Assembly (NCBI GenBank): GCA_009746045.1
Contig: RPFO01000313.1
Span: 409,340-473,339, forward strand
Length of the DNA: 64,000 bases
Source of the DNA: Mesostigma viride
Lineage: Eukaryota; Streptophyta; Mesostigmatophyceae; Mesostigmatales; Mesostigmataceae
Direction of reading: 5' to 3'
The stretch's first letter is position 1; each line of letters opens with the position of its first letter. The notes beneath the pieces are model-generated. The model was not told the origin of the DNA, searched no databases, and saw only the letters and a program-made list of their open reading frames with translations. Of this stretch, positions 17,735-28,334 are shown one piece after another. The position numbers and the translations under genes were made by a program.

Positions 17735-18295
17735 ATGACCTGGTACGAGTACAAGATCCGGTTCATTGAGGCCCTCAGTCCCGAGCTGCAGGATGAGGTA
17801 CTGAAGCACTACGCTGAGGTCCCCTGGGATGAGTGGGATATCCTGAAAATCCAGCGGTATCTTCTGCAGGTGGCCGATGTCGTGGCTCGCGGGCGCGCAC
17901 CATCGGTGCGTCGTTTCTTCCGATCAGGTCCCCCGCACGACGGCGAGGAGAACGATGACTCCCCCGATGACCTGGAGGACGGGAACGCTGACCATGGCCT
18001 CAACGCCATCGACGCGAGTAAAGCCCATTGCTTCATGTGCTTTGAGGTGGGTCACCTCAAGCGCGACTGCCCCAAACTCCGTAGCAGGCACGCTGGACGT
18101 GGCACGGGGGAGACCGAGCCCAGGTTTTCAGGCCCGGCGTTCGGCAGTCGCCCGGACTCCTCCGGCCCAAGGGACAAGCCCCGCAACGCGGACGAGAGGG
18201 CGCCAGCAGGCCCGGCAGTTCACGACTCAGCAGTGCCAGCAGCCGCAGCCGCCAGCGATGAGTTCTACCAAGGGCGTGCTGCGCGCGGTCAATGA
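17735..18295 (+). pseudogene. gag C-terminal part with CCHC zinc knuckle
   Basis: The frame reads MTWYEYKIRFIEALSPELQDEV, an RNA-element gag motif. It then has an acidic linker and the knuckle CFMCFEVGHLKRDC (CX2CX4HX4C) at ~18031-18072, followed by a disordered tail. It belongs to the gag whose preceding frame ends at 17729. The frame stops at TGA 18293-18295, while a neighbouring frame continues (KGVLRAVNEIEAHRLASG...) to about 18380, hinting at a second frameshift. Confidence 0.75.
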
Positions 18296-18380
18296 GATCG
18301 AGGCTCACCGACTAGCCTCCGGACAGCGTGCGACCTTTGAGTCACCAGCAGTGGCCGGTTACGAGTTTGCCGCTGGGAGT

Positions 18381-18762
18381 ATACTATAAAATATATTATT
18401 ATATTAGTATATATTTAATTAATAATGATATATTTATAATATGTTCACTCCGGTGCGCTTTTCCAGTCCTAGTGGCTGGCCACCTTAGCCATTCTGAGAA
18501 TGCCCACCTGTGTAGGACAAGGGGGGTGTCTGTTTTGCCCCACACATGTACCAAATACCAAGGGTGCATTGGTCCTGCACAGTAGCAGGTCACTCTGTTA
18601 TCATGATGTCAGTAGTAAGGGGGGTGTTTGGAATCATACACTGACCCCATGTATAGACGCCGTTGGCGGTAATGGGAAATTACTATTAGGCGTCTGGCAC
18701 TAGTGTTTTATATAGGGTACCGTTGGCGGTAATGGGATATTATATTAGAATGTAATAATATA
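18381..18762. other. AT-rich insertion-like stretch between gag and protease
   Basis: The gag-protease reading frame loses sense at ~18380 and regains it at ~18766. The edges share an imperfect inverted AT motif (aatatattattata near 18390 versus taataatatatt near 18752). An internal direct repeat, ccgttggcggtaatggga, occurs at 18660 and 18721. No clear target duplication was found. It may be a small MITE-like insertion. Confidence 0.4.
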
Positions 18763-19080
18763 TTGAGATACGGCCAACCAACCGTCATGGATGTCAAGTT
18801 TTTGGTCGACACAGGCGCTTCCACGTCCTTCATCAACGCGGCACTGGTGCGCCGGCTGGGCCAGTCACGCCCAGCCCCCACACCGGACGGCCGTGCATCT
18901 GACCCACTCGGATGGTCGCCAACACCAATCGCCCGGTCTGGCAGATATCAAAGGTGTGCTGCAAGGCACCCCGGTCGACCTGGCTGCGACCATCGCACCG
19001 CGCTGGGCGCAGCGGACATCATCATTGGGCTCGACTGGTTGGACGCGCAGGATGTGGACATTCGCGTGCGCCGGCAGTAA
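18763..19080 (+). pseudogene. retropepsin remnant of the gag-only element
   Basis: The frame reads MDVKFLVDTGASTSFINAAL, the classic aspartic-protease active site DTGAS, from ~18787. It ends with ADIIIGLDWLDAQDVDI, the conserved ILG-like C-terminal strand of gypsy proteases. The middle portion makes better sense in another frame (LADIKGVLQGTPVDLAATIAP), so two compensating frameshifts are likely. Nothing resembling RT follows. Confidence 0.75.
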
Positions 19081-22000
19081 TTGTACGATCGCGCGGACGC
19101 GTCGTCCCCGGGGGAAGGGGAGGGGTCGCAGAGCGTATGAAACCGCAGAGCGTATGAAACCAGATGGCTACTAATAATACCATATACTTCTTTACTATAC
19201 CTACCTTTTTTATACTAAGTACTTGCACTGGTCCACTACACTTCTTTATGATACCATACTCTTCTTAATTATATCTAGCTCCTGTATGATCGGCACGGTT
19301 CGGCTTTGGATCGAGCCGGCCATCTATGTAGGAATCCACCGCAGCCGCGCGTGGATCCGACGACCCTTCTACTGCCATGCCAGGGATCGATGCGCAGCCG
19401 CGCGTGGATTCGACGACCCTTCTACTGCCATCTCTGATCGATGCGCCAACGTGCGGATATTATATATTTTCGATATTCTCAATATTCTATATTCTCTATT
19501 TTCTATATAATATATTTTCTCTATGCTATATTCTCTATGGGATAATCTGCAATTGGTGGTGGGCTTGAACGGAGGATTCTACTACTAAGGCGCCCGTACC
19601 GGGCGGGATGCCGGATTCGGCGGCGAATGCCAGCGACCCCAGGCTACAGCCTGACTGCACGTCGCGTCCCGCGTGACCAACGGACGCGGAGTCCCATGGC
19701 ATGCGGCCAAGTATTATTATAGGGAGCCTTCCGGCTGGCGGCTATGAGTCACGGCTCCCTGACTTCCTGGCGCGTGAGGGACGTGCATGGCTTCTCGACG
19801 TGCTCCCGTACGTGATTAATTTCACTAGTGCGGCACGGTGCATGGAGACGGCACGGTGCACTGGAGGCTGCTGCAACCCCGAAGCGACTGGGCGATCATG
19901 CAGGGTGGAGCATGCATTGAATCGTGGTCCGGGCCGGCAAACAGATGTACAGCACCTTGTTGAATTGTCGGTAGCCAACCAATGGGCTACCCCGGCATTG
20001 AGTCGACGCCTACTAGCTGGGTCAGGGCACTCCCGGGCTCGAGTACCCGTGCATGCAGGGCGCGCCCGCGTCCGCCGCGACTGTCGGGAGTAAGGGCCCC
20101 CGGGGCTGCAAGCATATGCGGGCACGGTGCAGTTGCATGGCGACAGCACGTACTGCCGGCAGTAGTGGTGGATGACCCAGCCGGTCGTGGTTGCACTGGT
20201 TGCGCTGGTGCCGGTCGTGGTTGCATCAGAAGCCGGTGGCGGTGTCCAGTCATTGTCTCACCACCTCAACAGTGCGCGTGCATGGTGCCGATGCCACATG
20301 ATGTGGCGCTGTCGCCCCGCAGACTGCCGGTATCCGAGTAACACCCGGTATCACTGCATTGGGCCGGTACATCCGCTCTGAGCGGACCCGGCGCTGAGGC
20401 GCGCTGAGCCATGGCAGAGCACTGAGGTACATGGGACGTGCGGGATCTGGCCGTCGAGGGCGAGTCACGGGGACTGTAGTAACGGCGACCCGAGACTGAG
20501 AGGCAGGCAGGATCGAGCTGCTGGAGTCTGAGCACCTAGTCACTGCCCGCGACCCTGTGCATGGCTACCATCGCGCAGTGTTCGCGTCCCTCCTGTGGGC
20601 TGAGCCCGGTAGGGAGTTGTTCCTTGCACCACTGGTGGAGGCCGATCGAGCGTGATTTGCAAGTGGCTCGTGTCCGCGTGCCTACGAGGTTGCATGGATG
20701 AGGGACTCAGAGCAGGGCGTTCCATGTGCATGGCGGGCGGGCTGTGCATGTGGGCTTCAAAATGTACTATACCCCATGGCCATGCACTGGTACAGGGGTG
20801 GTGAGAGGCCTTCAAGCTTCGAGTGGGGGATGTGGCAATGCGCGGTGGGGACTGCATACATAGGGGCGTGTTTCTGTTGCGGGAATCGGGCTCCTGGGCA
20901 CTAGACAGCCAAGCGGGGTGAACAGGCGGTGATCGGTCGTGCGCGGGATTGACCCCGGCCCACGATCGCTGTATGTGCTTGAGCACCTGTGTGCTGGGCG
21001 CGATCGATCGCGAGCCCGAGGAGCTCTTGTTTGGGACTGCGGGGTTGCTTCGGCCCTACTCCATGAGCAGCACGGTGTCTCGCAGGGGCAACGTTACTGA
21101 TACGACAGTTCCTGCAAGGCGTGTCACTCCCCGACCTGTCCATTGCATTGTATAAGTGCGGGCATTGCGGGCGCTATGCAGTCCACGTCGGCGGCCTCGA
21201 GCATCACATGCATATGGGCCTGCGCAAACATCAACCGTGCTCTTGCTGTGCAAGTGTCACGGAGGGTGTGACTGCGAGCTGAGGAGTTTTCCCCCGCTTG
21301 TGGTGGAGTTCAGGCACATTGGTGCAGCAGTCAGAAATGTGGGGACCGGCGACTGCTTCGGTCTATGCACGTCGGCCGGAGTGGTGTTGTGCCTAACTTA
21401 CTGCAGATTCGTGGAGGAGTCGGCAGGGCGCACTCCAGTGGACTGTCACGCTGGGGCCCTGCTAGTTTTGGGCACTTAACGTGCCATATTATCCAAGTTT
21501 CCGGTTTTGATCGACTTTGACTGTTTCCTGCGCTGGATAGATCGAGACGGCGGGGCGCACTCTAGTGGACACACTAGGGCCTTGCGGGCACCTGCATGCG
21601 TTCGCAGGTGCAGGGGAGGCGCACTTTAGCGGCCACGCTAGGGCTTCCCCCGCTATACAGCCACTCCAGCGGCGGCCAGGGACGGCCACGTTGCATGGTC
21701 GGTTGGCTCACGGCGCGCCTGTATTTGAGATGCAACGCGTACAGCTGTCGGTAGTGAGGCGATGGATCAGTTTCTTCTGGTGCACGCCCTCGCTTCTGAG
21801 CATGGGGCCTGCACTGCATGCTGTGCCTCACCGTAGTCGTCGACGCTAGTAGTACTTCTTAATCGTCATGTGATTACGCGCATCAGTCGCGCTGTAAGGC
21901 TGGGTTTCGGCTGGACGGGATACATGACTGGCCACCTCGTCGGCCGGATCATCAAGTTGTATGCATGAAAAATATTCCCTCCTGCTGACAGTCCCGATTG

Positions 22001-22495
22001 GCTATATAAAGAGTTGCCCTTGCGTGGCAAGTCTGGGGGGACCTGGTTTCACTGGCCCGTTGGTGCACAAGGGCTGGGACATAGTACCCCTATGGTCAAC
22101 ATTTCATCAAGTTTGAGGCTGCTCAGGACCTTAGGACTGAAGGTGTCACCCTACCAGGTGGCGTTCGAGAGAGACTTGCGCTCGTATCCCGGTAGTCTGA
22201 TCCAGAGTATGACACCCATGGGTCGTCAGGCCCTTATTGCGGCCCGGAGCAACCACGGCGTGCCAACAACGGCGGTCGCTGAGATGGTTGTGAGAGTTAT
22301 ATGACGGATAGCGGTCGAATGATCCTGTCATCATGTTTCATGCTACTACGTCAGGGTTGGTCTTGTGCATCAACCTCTGGAGGAATTGGTATTACTAACC
22401 CGCGGGTGAACCGGGGTTGGGTAATAGTACTCTTATAGTAGCGTAGCTTACTTGTTTCCTTTCTATCTCTTGTACGGTAGGGACTACCGACCCCC
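19081..22495 (+). other. 3.4-kb region of the gag-only element without recognisable coding
   Basis: It lacks the YxDD, DDE or RNase H motifs expected of pol in any frame. Open frames are short and low in recognisable sequence. A 38-bp near-identical direct repeat (gcagccgcgcgtggat..) occurs at 19342-19379 and 19394-19431. AT-rich TATATT runs occur at 19457-19540. GCATG-containing words are frequent between 19690 and 21200. I see no gene. Confidence 0.6.
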
Positions 22496-22510
22496 GTGGG
22501 GGGGGAGGAG
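22496..22510 (+). other. polypurine tract of the gag-only element
   Basis: gtggggggggaggag directly abuts the 3' LTR start TGTTACG, as expected for the plus-strand primer site. Confidence 0.75.
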
Positions 22511-23183
22511 TGTTACGTCCCGGCCCTTTTGGACGGACGTAACAATGGAATAAATTATGTAGTTTGACTTGTTGTCATAGTCCGTAGGACTTTGGGACTC
22601 ATTTCGGGACTTAATTTGGGAATCGTCCCTTGGTCAGGACTTTTGTATGGAACTATGACAGTTTGTGTGACTCGGACCAGTTATTTTGGGGCCTAGGTTG
22701 TTGTATGCGTGTATCTTCTAGGGGCCGGTGCAGTCGCGCCGCGCTGCGTACTTTATAGCTAGTTGAGATATTGTACTCATGCGTGGATTCTGTAGGCGAG
22801 GGTCGATGTCGACCCGAGGATCTTGTGTGGACTGCATGCTTTGGAAGGTCGGCGCCATGTTGGCGCCCCTTGCCAGCTTAGTGGCAGACCTATAGGTGAA
22901 ATTGGTCCGAGGACGAGAGTCTCGTCCTCTTGGTTTGATGAATGTAAAGTGCGATGACGCCTTCATATTAAACCTGGGGCAACTATCCATTTGTAATTGG
23001 TATTGCTAGCCACTATAAGACTGTGTGTATTAATTAGCTTGGCATCAAGTCGCGGTGCCAGATATCTCACGACCCCAGTCGTGAAGCGCAATCTGCATTT
23101 GGCCACCTTGAATCTTCCTAATTCCGGCATGGTAGATCTTTCGCTACGTAGCTCAGGCTAGGTGTCTGGGCTGGGACGTAACA
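22511..23183 (+). repeat. 3' LTR of the gag-only element
   Basis: This 673-bp block is nearly identical to 12173-12849 and is followed by the duplication cccag at 23184-23188. Confidence 0.93.
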
Positions 23184-23249
23184 CCCAGCTCACTCCAATG
23201 AAAAAGTGTAAGGTGAAAAGGGGGTAGGCAATGAAAAAAATAGACTGGA

Positions 23250-23400
23250 TGTACAAACATAACAGTGTGCATGGGCAAGCCCCCGGCCCCTACCTACCCT
23301 GGCAGGAGGAAGCGGGGCGCTTTGCTGAGTAGAGTAAATTAGATTAAATTAAATTAAGTTAGAACATGACTCCGTTGGGAGATCATGTAGCACATATATT
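23250..23400. mobile_element. LINE 3'-end fragments, head to head
   Basis: 23270-23330 reads GGCAAGCCCCC...GCTGAGTAG, like the end of the LINE protein (PVGKPP...DE stop) on the plus strand. It is followed by a TTAAAT-rich tail. 23368-23395 holds the minus-strand LINE end motif ctccgttgggagatcatgtagcac, seen also at 62.85 kb. These look like stumps of two LINE copies. Confidence 0.6.
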
Positions 23401-23499
23401 CCCTCGGTCGCCTCCGTTCAATCTCCCGCCGCATTCCCTGCTCGCGTCATCGATAAACACCAGAAAACCTACGCGGGTATTCTGCACACGGCTGATTGG

Positions 23500-24315
23500 A
23501 TTGCTCTTTTCGCGGACCTCAACGCCCAGGGACGTGCGTGGCTGTTCTCGCTTTCCTTGCGGAGTGTGGGCTCGGCGTCCCTTCGTGCTCTTCCCATGGC
23601 CCCCCCATTCGCCTTGGCTCCCAGCCACTACTCGGTGGCGCTCCGGCACCAGCTATTTGCCCCGCAGCCTCTTGTTCCGGCCGGGCGGCCTTGTGGTAGC
23701 TGTGGGCAGCCGCTGGATCCCACGGGGACTCACTACCTTTCCTGCATGGGGGGCCAACAGAATCAGAATTGGTATTTGTATTTGCACACTGTCCTCCTGA
23801 CGGTGGTGCTCGCCATGGTTCGGTCGGTTTTCCCCCACGCGAATATCCGGTCCGAGGATGCGGATGGCGCTGCCTTCTATTCCCCCAACCACCGGCCTGA
23901 CATACATCGTGGTGCTTGACTTTGAGGGGGGTGGCCGGCATCTGCTTATCGACGTTTCGGTGGCGCGGCCCTTGGCTCTTAGCCACGTGGCTGGGGCCTC
24001 CCTCACGGCAGGTTACACGGCGGACCGGGCGGAGCGGGCCAAGCTCCTGGCCTACGGCGACGTCGGGCACCATCGTGTGGTGCCCTTTGTCCTGGAGGAG
24101 TTTGGGGCCATGGGGCCCCTGACCTCCGCCTTCTTCAAGGAGTGTTGCCGGCTCCGGGAGGACCGGCTGGACCTGGAGGGCCAGCGGGCCTCATGGTCGG
24201 CGCGGACCTGGACGTCATATTGGCGTCAGCGCTTGTCGGTGGCGCTGACTCGGGCCATGGCTGACATCATGCTCCGCCGTACGCGGGCTGATTTTGCGGT
24301 GCAGCAGGGCTATTA
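23500..24315 (+). pseudogene. C-terminal domain of a second LINE type: zinc-binding plus nuclease-like segment
   Basis: The frame at 23557 reads CGSCGQPLDPTGTHYLSC, a CX2C...HX3C zinc-binding pattern, then RSEDADGAAFYSPNHRPDI. A frameshift near 23880-23920 leads to the frame of 23858, with IVVLDFEGGGRHLLIDVSVARPLA and VVPFVLEEFGAMGPLTSAF, ending at TAG 24313-24315. The RPD...DV spacing recalls PD-(D/E)XK nucleases appended to some algal and protist retroelement proteins. This family link is from memory of the pattern and is not certain. There is no RT core here. Confidence 0.5.
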
Positions 24316-24439
24316 GGTTCCTCCCGTTAGGAGTTTCCATTGGTCTTATCGTAGTATAGAGCTTTGACATGGCTCTGTATAGAGGTTTATAGCTGGGTGT
24401 TTGCTTTGGTTTGAGTGATTTCACTCTGCTGTAAGTAAT

Positions 24440-24695
24440 TATATTATTAACATATATTCCCTTGCTGGATGGATGGAGGTGGGCGAAGCCGCGAAACCGA
24501 ACTAAGCTAACTCTAAGCTAATCTAGAAAATCCTAACTACTCTACTCAGCAAAGCGCCCCTTCCTCCTGAAGGGGGGGGGCTTGCCCACAGGGGCTGGCG
24601 TGTGAGCCTGGACAATCGTCTTTTACCTCGTCTTCATTGTTCTGCATAGCAGTCCAAGCAAGAGAGAGGGAGGAATTGCGGTGTTCAGACTGGGC
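24440..24695 (-). mobile_element. LINE 3'-end fragment
   Basis: The minus strand reads the LINE protein tail (HTPAPVGKPP..RKGRFAE stop) and its 3' untranslated region. It is similar to the minus-strand copy at 62870-63150, including gatggatggaggtggg..gccgcg..cgaact and ctaactctaagcta. Truncated on the 5' side near 24695. Confidence 0.65.
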
Positions 24696-24960
24696 TGGTG
24701 TCACGTCCGTGATCATTTACGTCCGTGCACTCAACAAGTTACGCGGTCGCCGTAATCGGAATCGTTACCGACGTTTGGTTGGTTCCGATTAAGTTGAGTC
24801 GAGTCACTGAAACGGCGTTGAGTTGAGTTTATTCCCGCGCCGGTGGTCCGACAGGGTTATAATAAGTATAAGGCGGAGCCAATTTTCGGAAGAACCGTTA
24901 GGTTCGCCAGAATTGGCGAAGCTTATAAGGCCGTACACGTGAGAAAAGACATAGGAATAG
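24696..24960. other. no recognisable feature
   Basis: Between two LINE stumps; it begins tgtcacgtccgtgatc. I see no gene, inverted repeat or long repeat, and no partner that would make it a solo LTR. Confidence 0.4.
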
Positions 24961-25878
24961 GGGAGCAATGGTGCTCACCACTAGACACTCCCGGCCAGTT
25001 AGGCTCGAAACACCACCGCTGCCGCGCCTGCTCGACGGGACGGAGGTCCCGTTCCGCGATCGCTTCAAACTGTTGGGGAGTAGGCTCCCTGACACTGCAG
25101 ACGATGTGGACACCCGCATCGGCCTGGCCTGGGCCAGGCTCCGTTCGCTCAACACCTACTGGCGCTCAGAAGGGCCTGGGCGAGCACCGCAAGCGCATGC
25201 TCTTCAAGGCTCTCGTCCTCACGGTGCTCACGTATGGCGCCGAGGCGTGGACACTCACACCCACACTGGCAGCTAAGATCAACGGCACGGTTTACCGGGA
25301 TGCTCCGACAGGTCCTTAACGTAGGGTTTTCCAAGCGCCCGTCATTAGAGTCTTTGTATCATGGTATGCCTCGTATTTCGGACGAGATTAGGCAGCGTAG
25401 GATAGCATTTGTAGGACACCTTGCTCGCACCAGCCAGGTCGACACCGCCCTTGGTCTGGCAGGCCCCCAGAGGCTTGGCCAACCAGGGCGCGGCACATTC
25501 TGACCTGGCCTGGCCCCAAGGGCATTCCCAAAAGGGTAGGGAAACCTGTCACGAACTACACCCAGATGTTGCTGGACGACCTAGTGGCCCCAGCCCAGTC
25601 TGAACACCGCATCCACACTCTCTCCCTTCTTTGGACTGCCATGCAGGACAAGACGCGGTGGCAGAAGATTGTCAAGGCTCACACGCCAGACCCTGTGGGC
25701 AAGCCACCTCCCCCCAAGAGGAGGAGGCGTTTTGATGAGTAGTGTATTTAGGCTTTTCTAGACTAGATAGCTTAGAGTTAGGTTAGTTCGATTACGCCGC
25801 TTCCTCCACTCCACCCACCCACCATGGAATATGTGCTACAAGATCTCCCAACGGAGGCATGTTATAATTTAATTTAAT
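24961..25878 (+). pseudogene. LINE (family of 62.8 kb copy), 5'-truncated, several frameshifts
   Basis: It reads PPLPRLLDGTEVPFRDRFKLLGS and DDVDTRIGLAWARLRSLNTYW in frame 24968, then GEHRKRMLFKALVLTVLTYGAEAWTL in frame 24843. The frame of 25234 gives MLRQVLNVGFSKRPSLESL and GHLARTSQVDTALGLAGP. Finally HILTWPGPKGIPKRVGK...KPPPPKRRRRFDE ends at TAG near 25743. At least three frameshifts are present. The 3' end has ctcccaacggag followed by (TTTAA)-type repeats at 25860-25880, the probable LINE terminus. Confidence 0.8.
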
Positions 25879-25879
25879 T

Positions 25880-27245
25880 TTAATGGGTACAGGACACAAC
25901 CTTGCCACATGCACCCCGTGGTGAAGGGGGAATGGTGATTGGTGGGCTGGTGCCTTCCGCAGTCCGCCGGACTGCGGCACAACTGCCTTTGAGCCCTCGT
26001 ACAGCCGGCGAATGGCAGCAATAAATGCTGGTGGCACACGGTCCAGAGCTAGGATGGCCCAAAGAGCCTCCCAGATTGAGGACGGCCGGTGTTAAAAGCC
26101 TTGACATAGTCGACAAAAATGACGACAAAAGTGGAAAACCATCAGGGCAAATGCGACGCACCTCCTCCACGGCCGGCCGGCGCGCGACAAACATGTGCAG
26201 CCCCATGACAGTGTTACGACCACTACGGAAACCCATCTGAGACTCACCCGGCGAGGTGACAGTGGGTCCAACGCGGCGCTGAGGCGCATGTGCAGCATCA
26301 TGCGCATGAAGACCTTCAGCGCGGCTCTCTGCCGAGGCAGACACCCCGATAGTTCAGACCGGGCTCGTGGCAGCAGAACCCTTCTTGTACAGCAAGACTC
26401 AATTGGATGGCCGTCTGCCATTCAGCAGGCGGAGGCTCATCAGAGAGCAGAACACGATTGCAGAACGCCAGCAGAAGGTCTCGGACCACCGGAGGTCAGG
26501 GGTGTTGGGCAGCTCGGCCGAAAGGTAGTTGGCACCGACCGCCGCATCGTACCGCAATGAGCGAGCAAGGGCACCACCGTCCAATTCCTCCGAAGTGGAG
26601 GGGTGGACGATCGCGTCGTTGGTGGCAAGGCAGCCCTCCTTCAAGGCGCGGGGACTTGGCATTGCGCGGTCGAGTGTTCCATCCGGAGCCGGACAGTGCG
26701 AAAGATCTAATATAGTATAAGGTGAGGGCGCCGCGGGCACCGAAGAGGGCGCCGTGGGCGGCAAGGGTTCCAACAACACCAGGACGGGCGGCCGTCTCGG
26801 GGTGAAGCGGCGGGGGGGGGGGGGGGCGCGAGCCCCACCCGTCAAGGAAACATTGTGGGCCAACCAGCGGTCAAGGCTGACCGGCGCCTCGCCGTCCCCC
26901 GTGTGCTCCACCGGGGTGCGCTCGACCAGCCGCCGGCCGCCGAGCCGGTCCAGGTGGTACCCGTTTCCTTGCCCTGGTTGCAAGCTTGGCAGGCCGCTTG
27001 GCATCCACTATGCACTGGGCCGCCTCTGCGTCTTGAGCGCGTGCGTAGGCCGCGACAAGGGCGGCCTTGAGCACCGGTTTCAGCAGCGGCCGTTCCGGTT
27101 ACGCTTGAGGCGGTGCCAGCCGGGCGGACACTGGACCTATGGGTCCTGTCGGTAGAGCGGGCCGGGGCGGCGGCGGGGCATGGCCGGCAGATGCCGGGCC
27201 GCCAGCAGCAGTGCACGGGCCACAAAGCCCGCAAAAATGGCTATC
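25880..27245 (-). pseudogene. LINE reverse transcriptase, N-terminal half, degraded
   Basis: On the minus strand from ~27245 down, a Pro-rich segment leads to LPNTPDLRWSETFCWRSAIV. It then gives SPGESQMGFRSGRNTVMGLHMFVARRPAVEEV (the RT GFRxGR motif, near 26250), VPPAFIAAIRRLYEGSKAVV (near 25990) and TGCMWQGCVLYP (near 25890). It is cut exactly where the facing plus-strand LINE tail ends. Several frameshifts are present. The motif order matches the start-of-window copy (TGVWQGCVLSP). Confidence 0.7.
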
Positions 27246-28193
27246 ACTGACCGCACATAATCATTCTGCTCACATAATCATGCCGCTCACGTTGCATGCA
27301 CTACGTCAGTCTGTGTTTGTTTTTAATTTGGTTATAAGTATGATCAGAATAAGTATAGCATGCATGATCGAGTACTTTTCAGGGCCGACGTGATTGCGGC
27401 GAGTAATGACTGTAAACTCTGTGAAGCGGGAAAATCAGTTTACCCTGGGTTCACCCTCCTTCTGTAGTTAAGATAATTCCAATATATTCAAGGATAACGA
27501 GGTTCTGCATGGCCTGGCGAGTGGCGAGATTTCCTACCTGAGTTTTGAATTGGGATAACGCTGCTTGCAGTTCGACGAATATCGCACTGACTCTTTGTCA
27601 AAATCATCCATGAATGTTCTTGTTGCAAGCCCTCCACAACCGGCCATTCTTTGTGAAGACCCTTGGGATTTCGCGTGCCTCACCTCAATCCACTTTACCC
27701 GGAACATCTTGTATAGCTAGGGACATAATTTTTTACGTACACGGCTACACATTTGCACCTCCATTCATTTCCATCACCCTGAACGACTCGACAAACGCGG
27801 ATAAGATAACAGCCGACTCGAGTAACCATGGTCCGGATCCTCCAGAGTCCTCGCCTGCGCTAATTGTCTCAATGATGACCAAATCAGGTTGTTGCAAGGT
27901 GACGTTTGACGTCTCTGCTTAGGAGAACGCCCGGCCCGCTGCCGGCAATCCCGTGCATAAAGACGCGACTTGAAGAGGCCGCGATAAGTATGTAAAAACA
28001 ACAAAAATATCAGTGGCTACCCAGCAAGCATACCCAATCACATAAAAAAAAAAGGCGCACGAATTTTTAATAATTATGAGCTACATAAGTGATGTGCGCA
28101 ACCTTAGCCAGTCGCAGCTCCAGTCGCCATGGTCTTAGTCGTGTCGTCTGTACGCTGTATGTATTCACCGGATGTATTCCCCCTCGGAACAGG
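27246..28193. other. no gene seen
   Basis: Moderately AT-rich unique-looking sequence. The words ..cataatcat.. repeat at 27255-27285. No open frame has a recognisable motif. It precedes the target duplication of the full-length LINE. Confidence 0.5.
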
Positions 28194-28334
28194 CTCGGAA
28201 ACACATTCTTTTTTTCGGGGAAATGGGTATATTTTATTAGCCTATTATGGACCAAAGAGGTGAGAGGGGAAATGAGTATCAGCGAATCCTAATGAAGGTG
28301 GGCACACACACGTGTGGCGGTGACAGGTGAAAGG

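Noticed and set aside
19701-22304. Several 60-150 codon frames in the 3' interior of the gag-only element
   Set aside because: None shows retroelement or host motifs, they overlap on both strands, and the length is what GC-rich DNA gives by chance.
24696-24960. Solo LTR starting tgtcacgtccg
   Set aside because: The start resembles the TGTTACGTCC LTR end, but no matching inverted end or target duplication was found.
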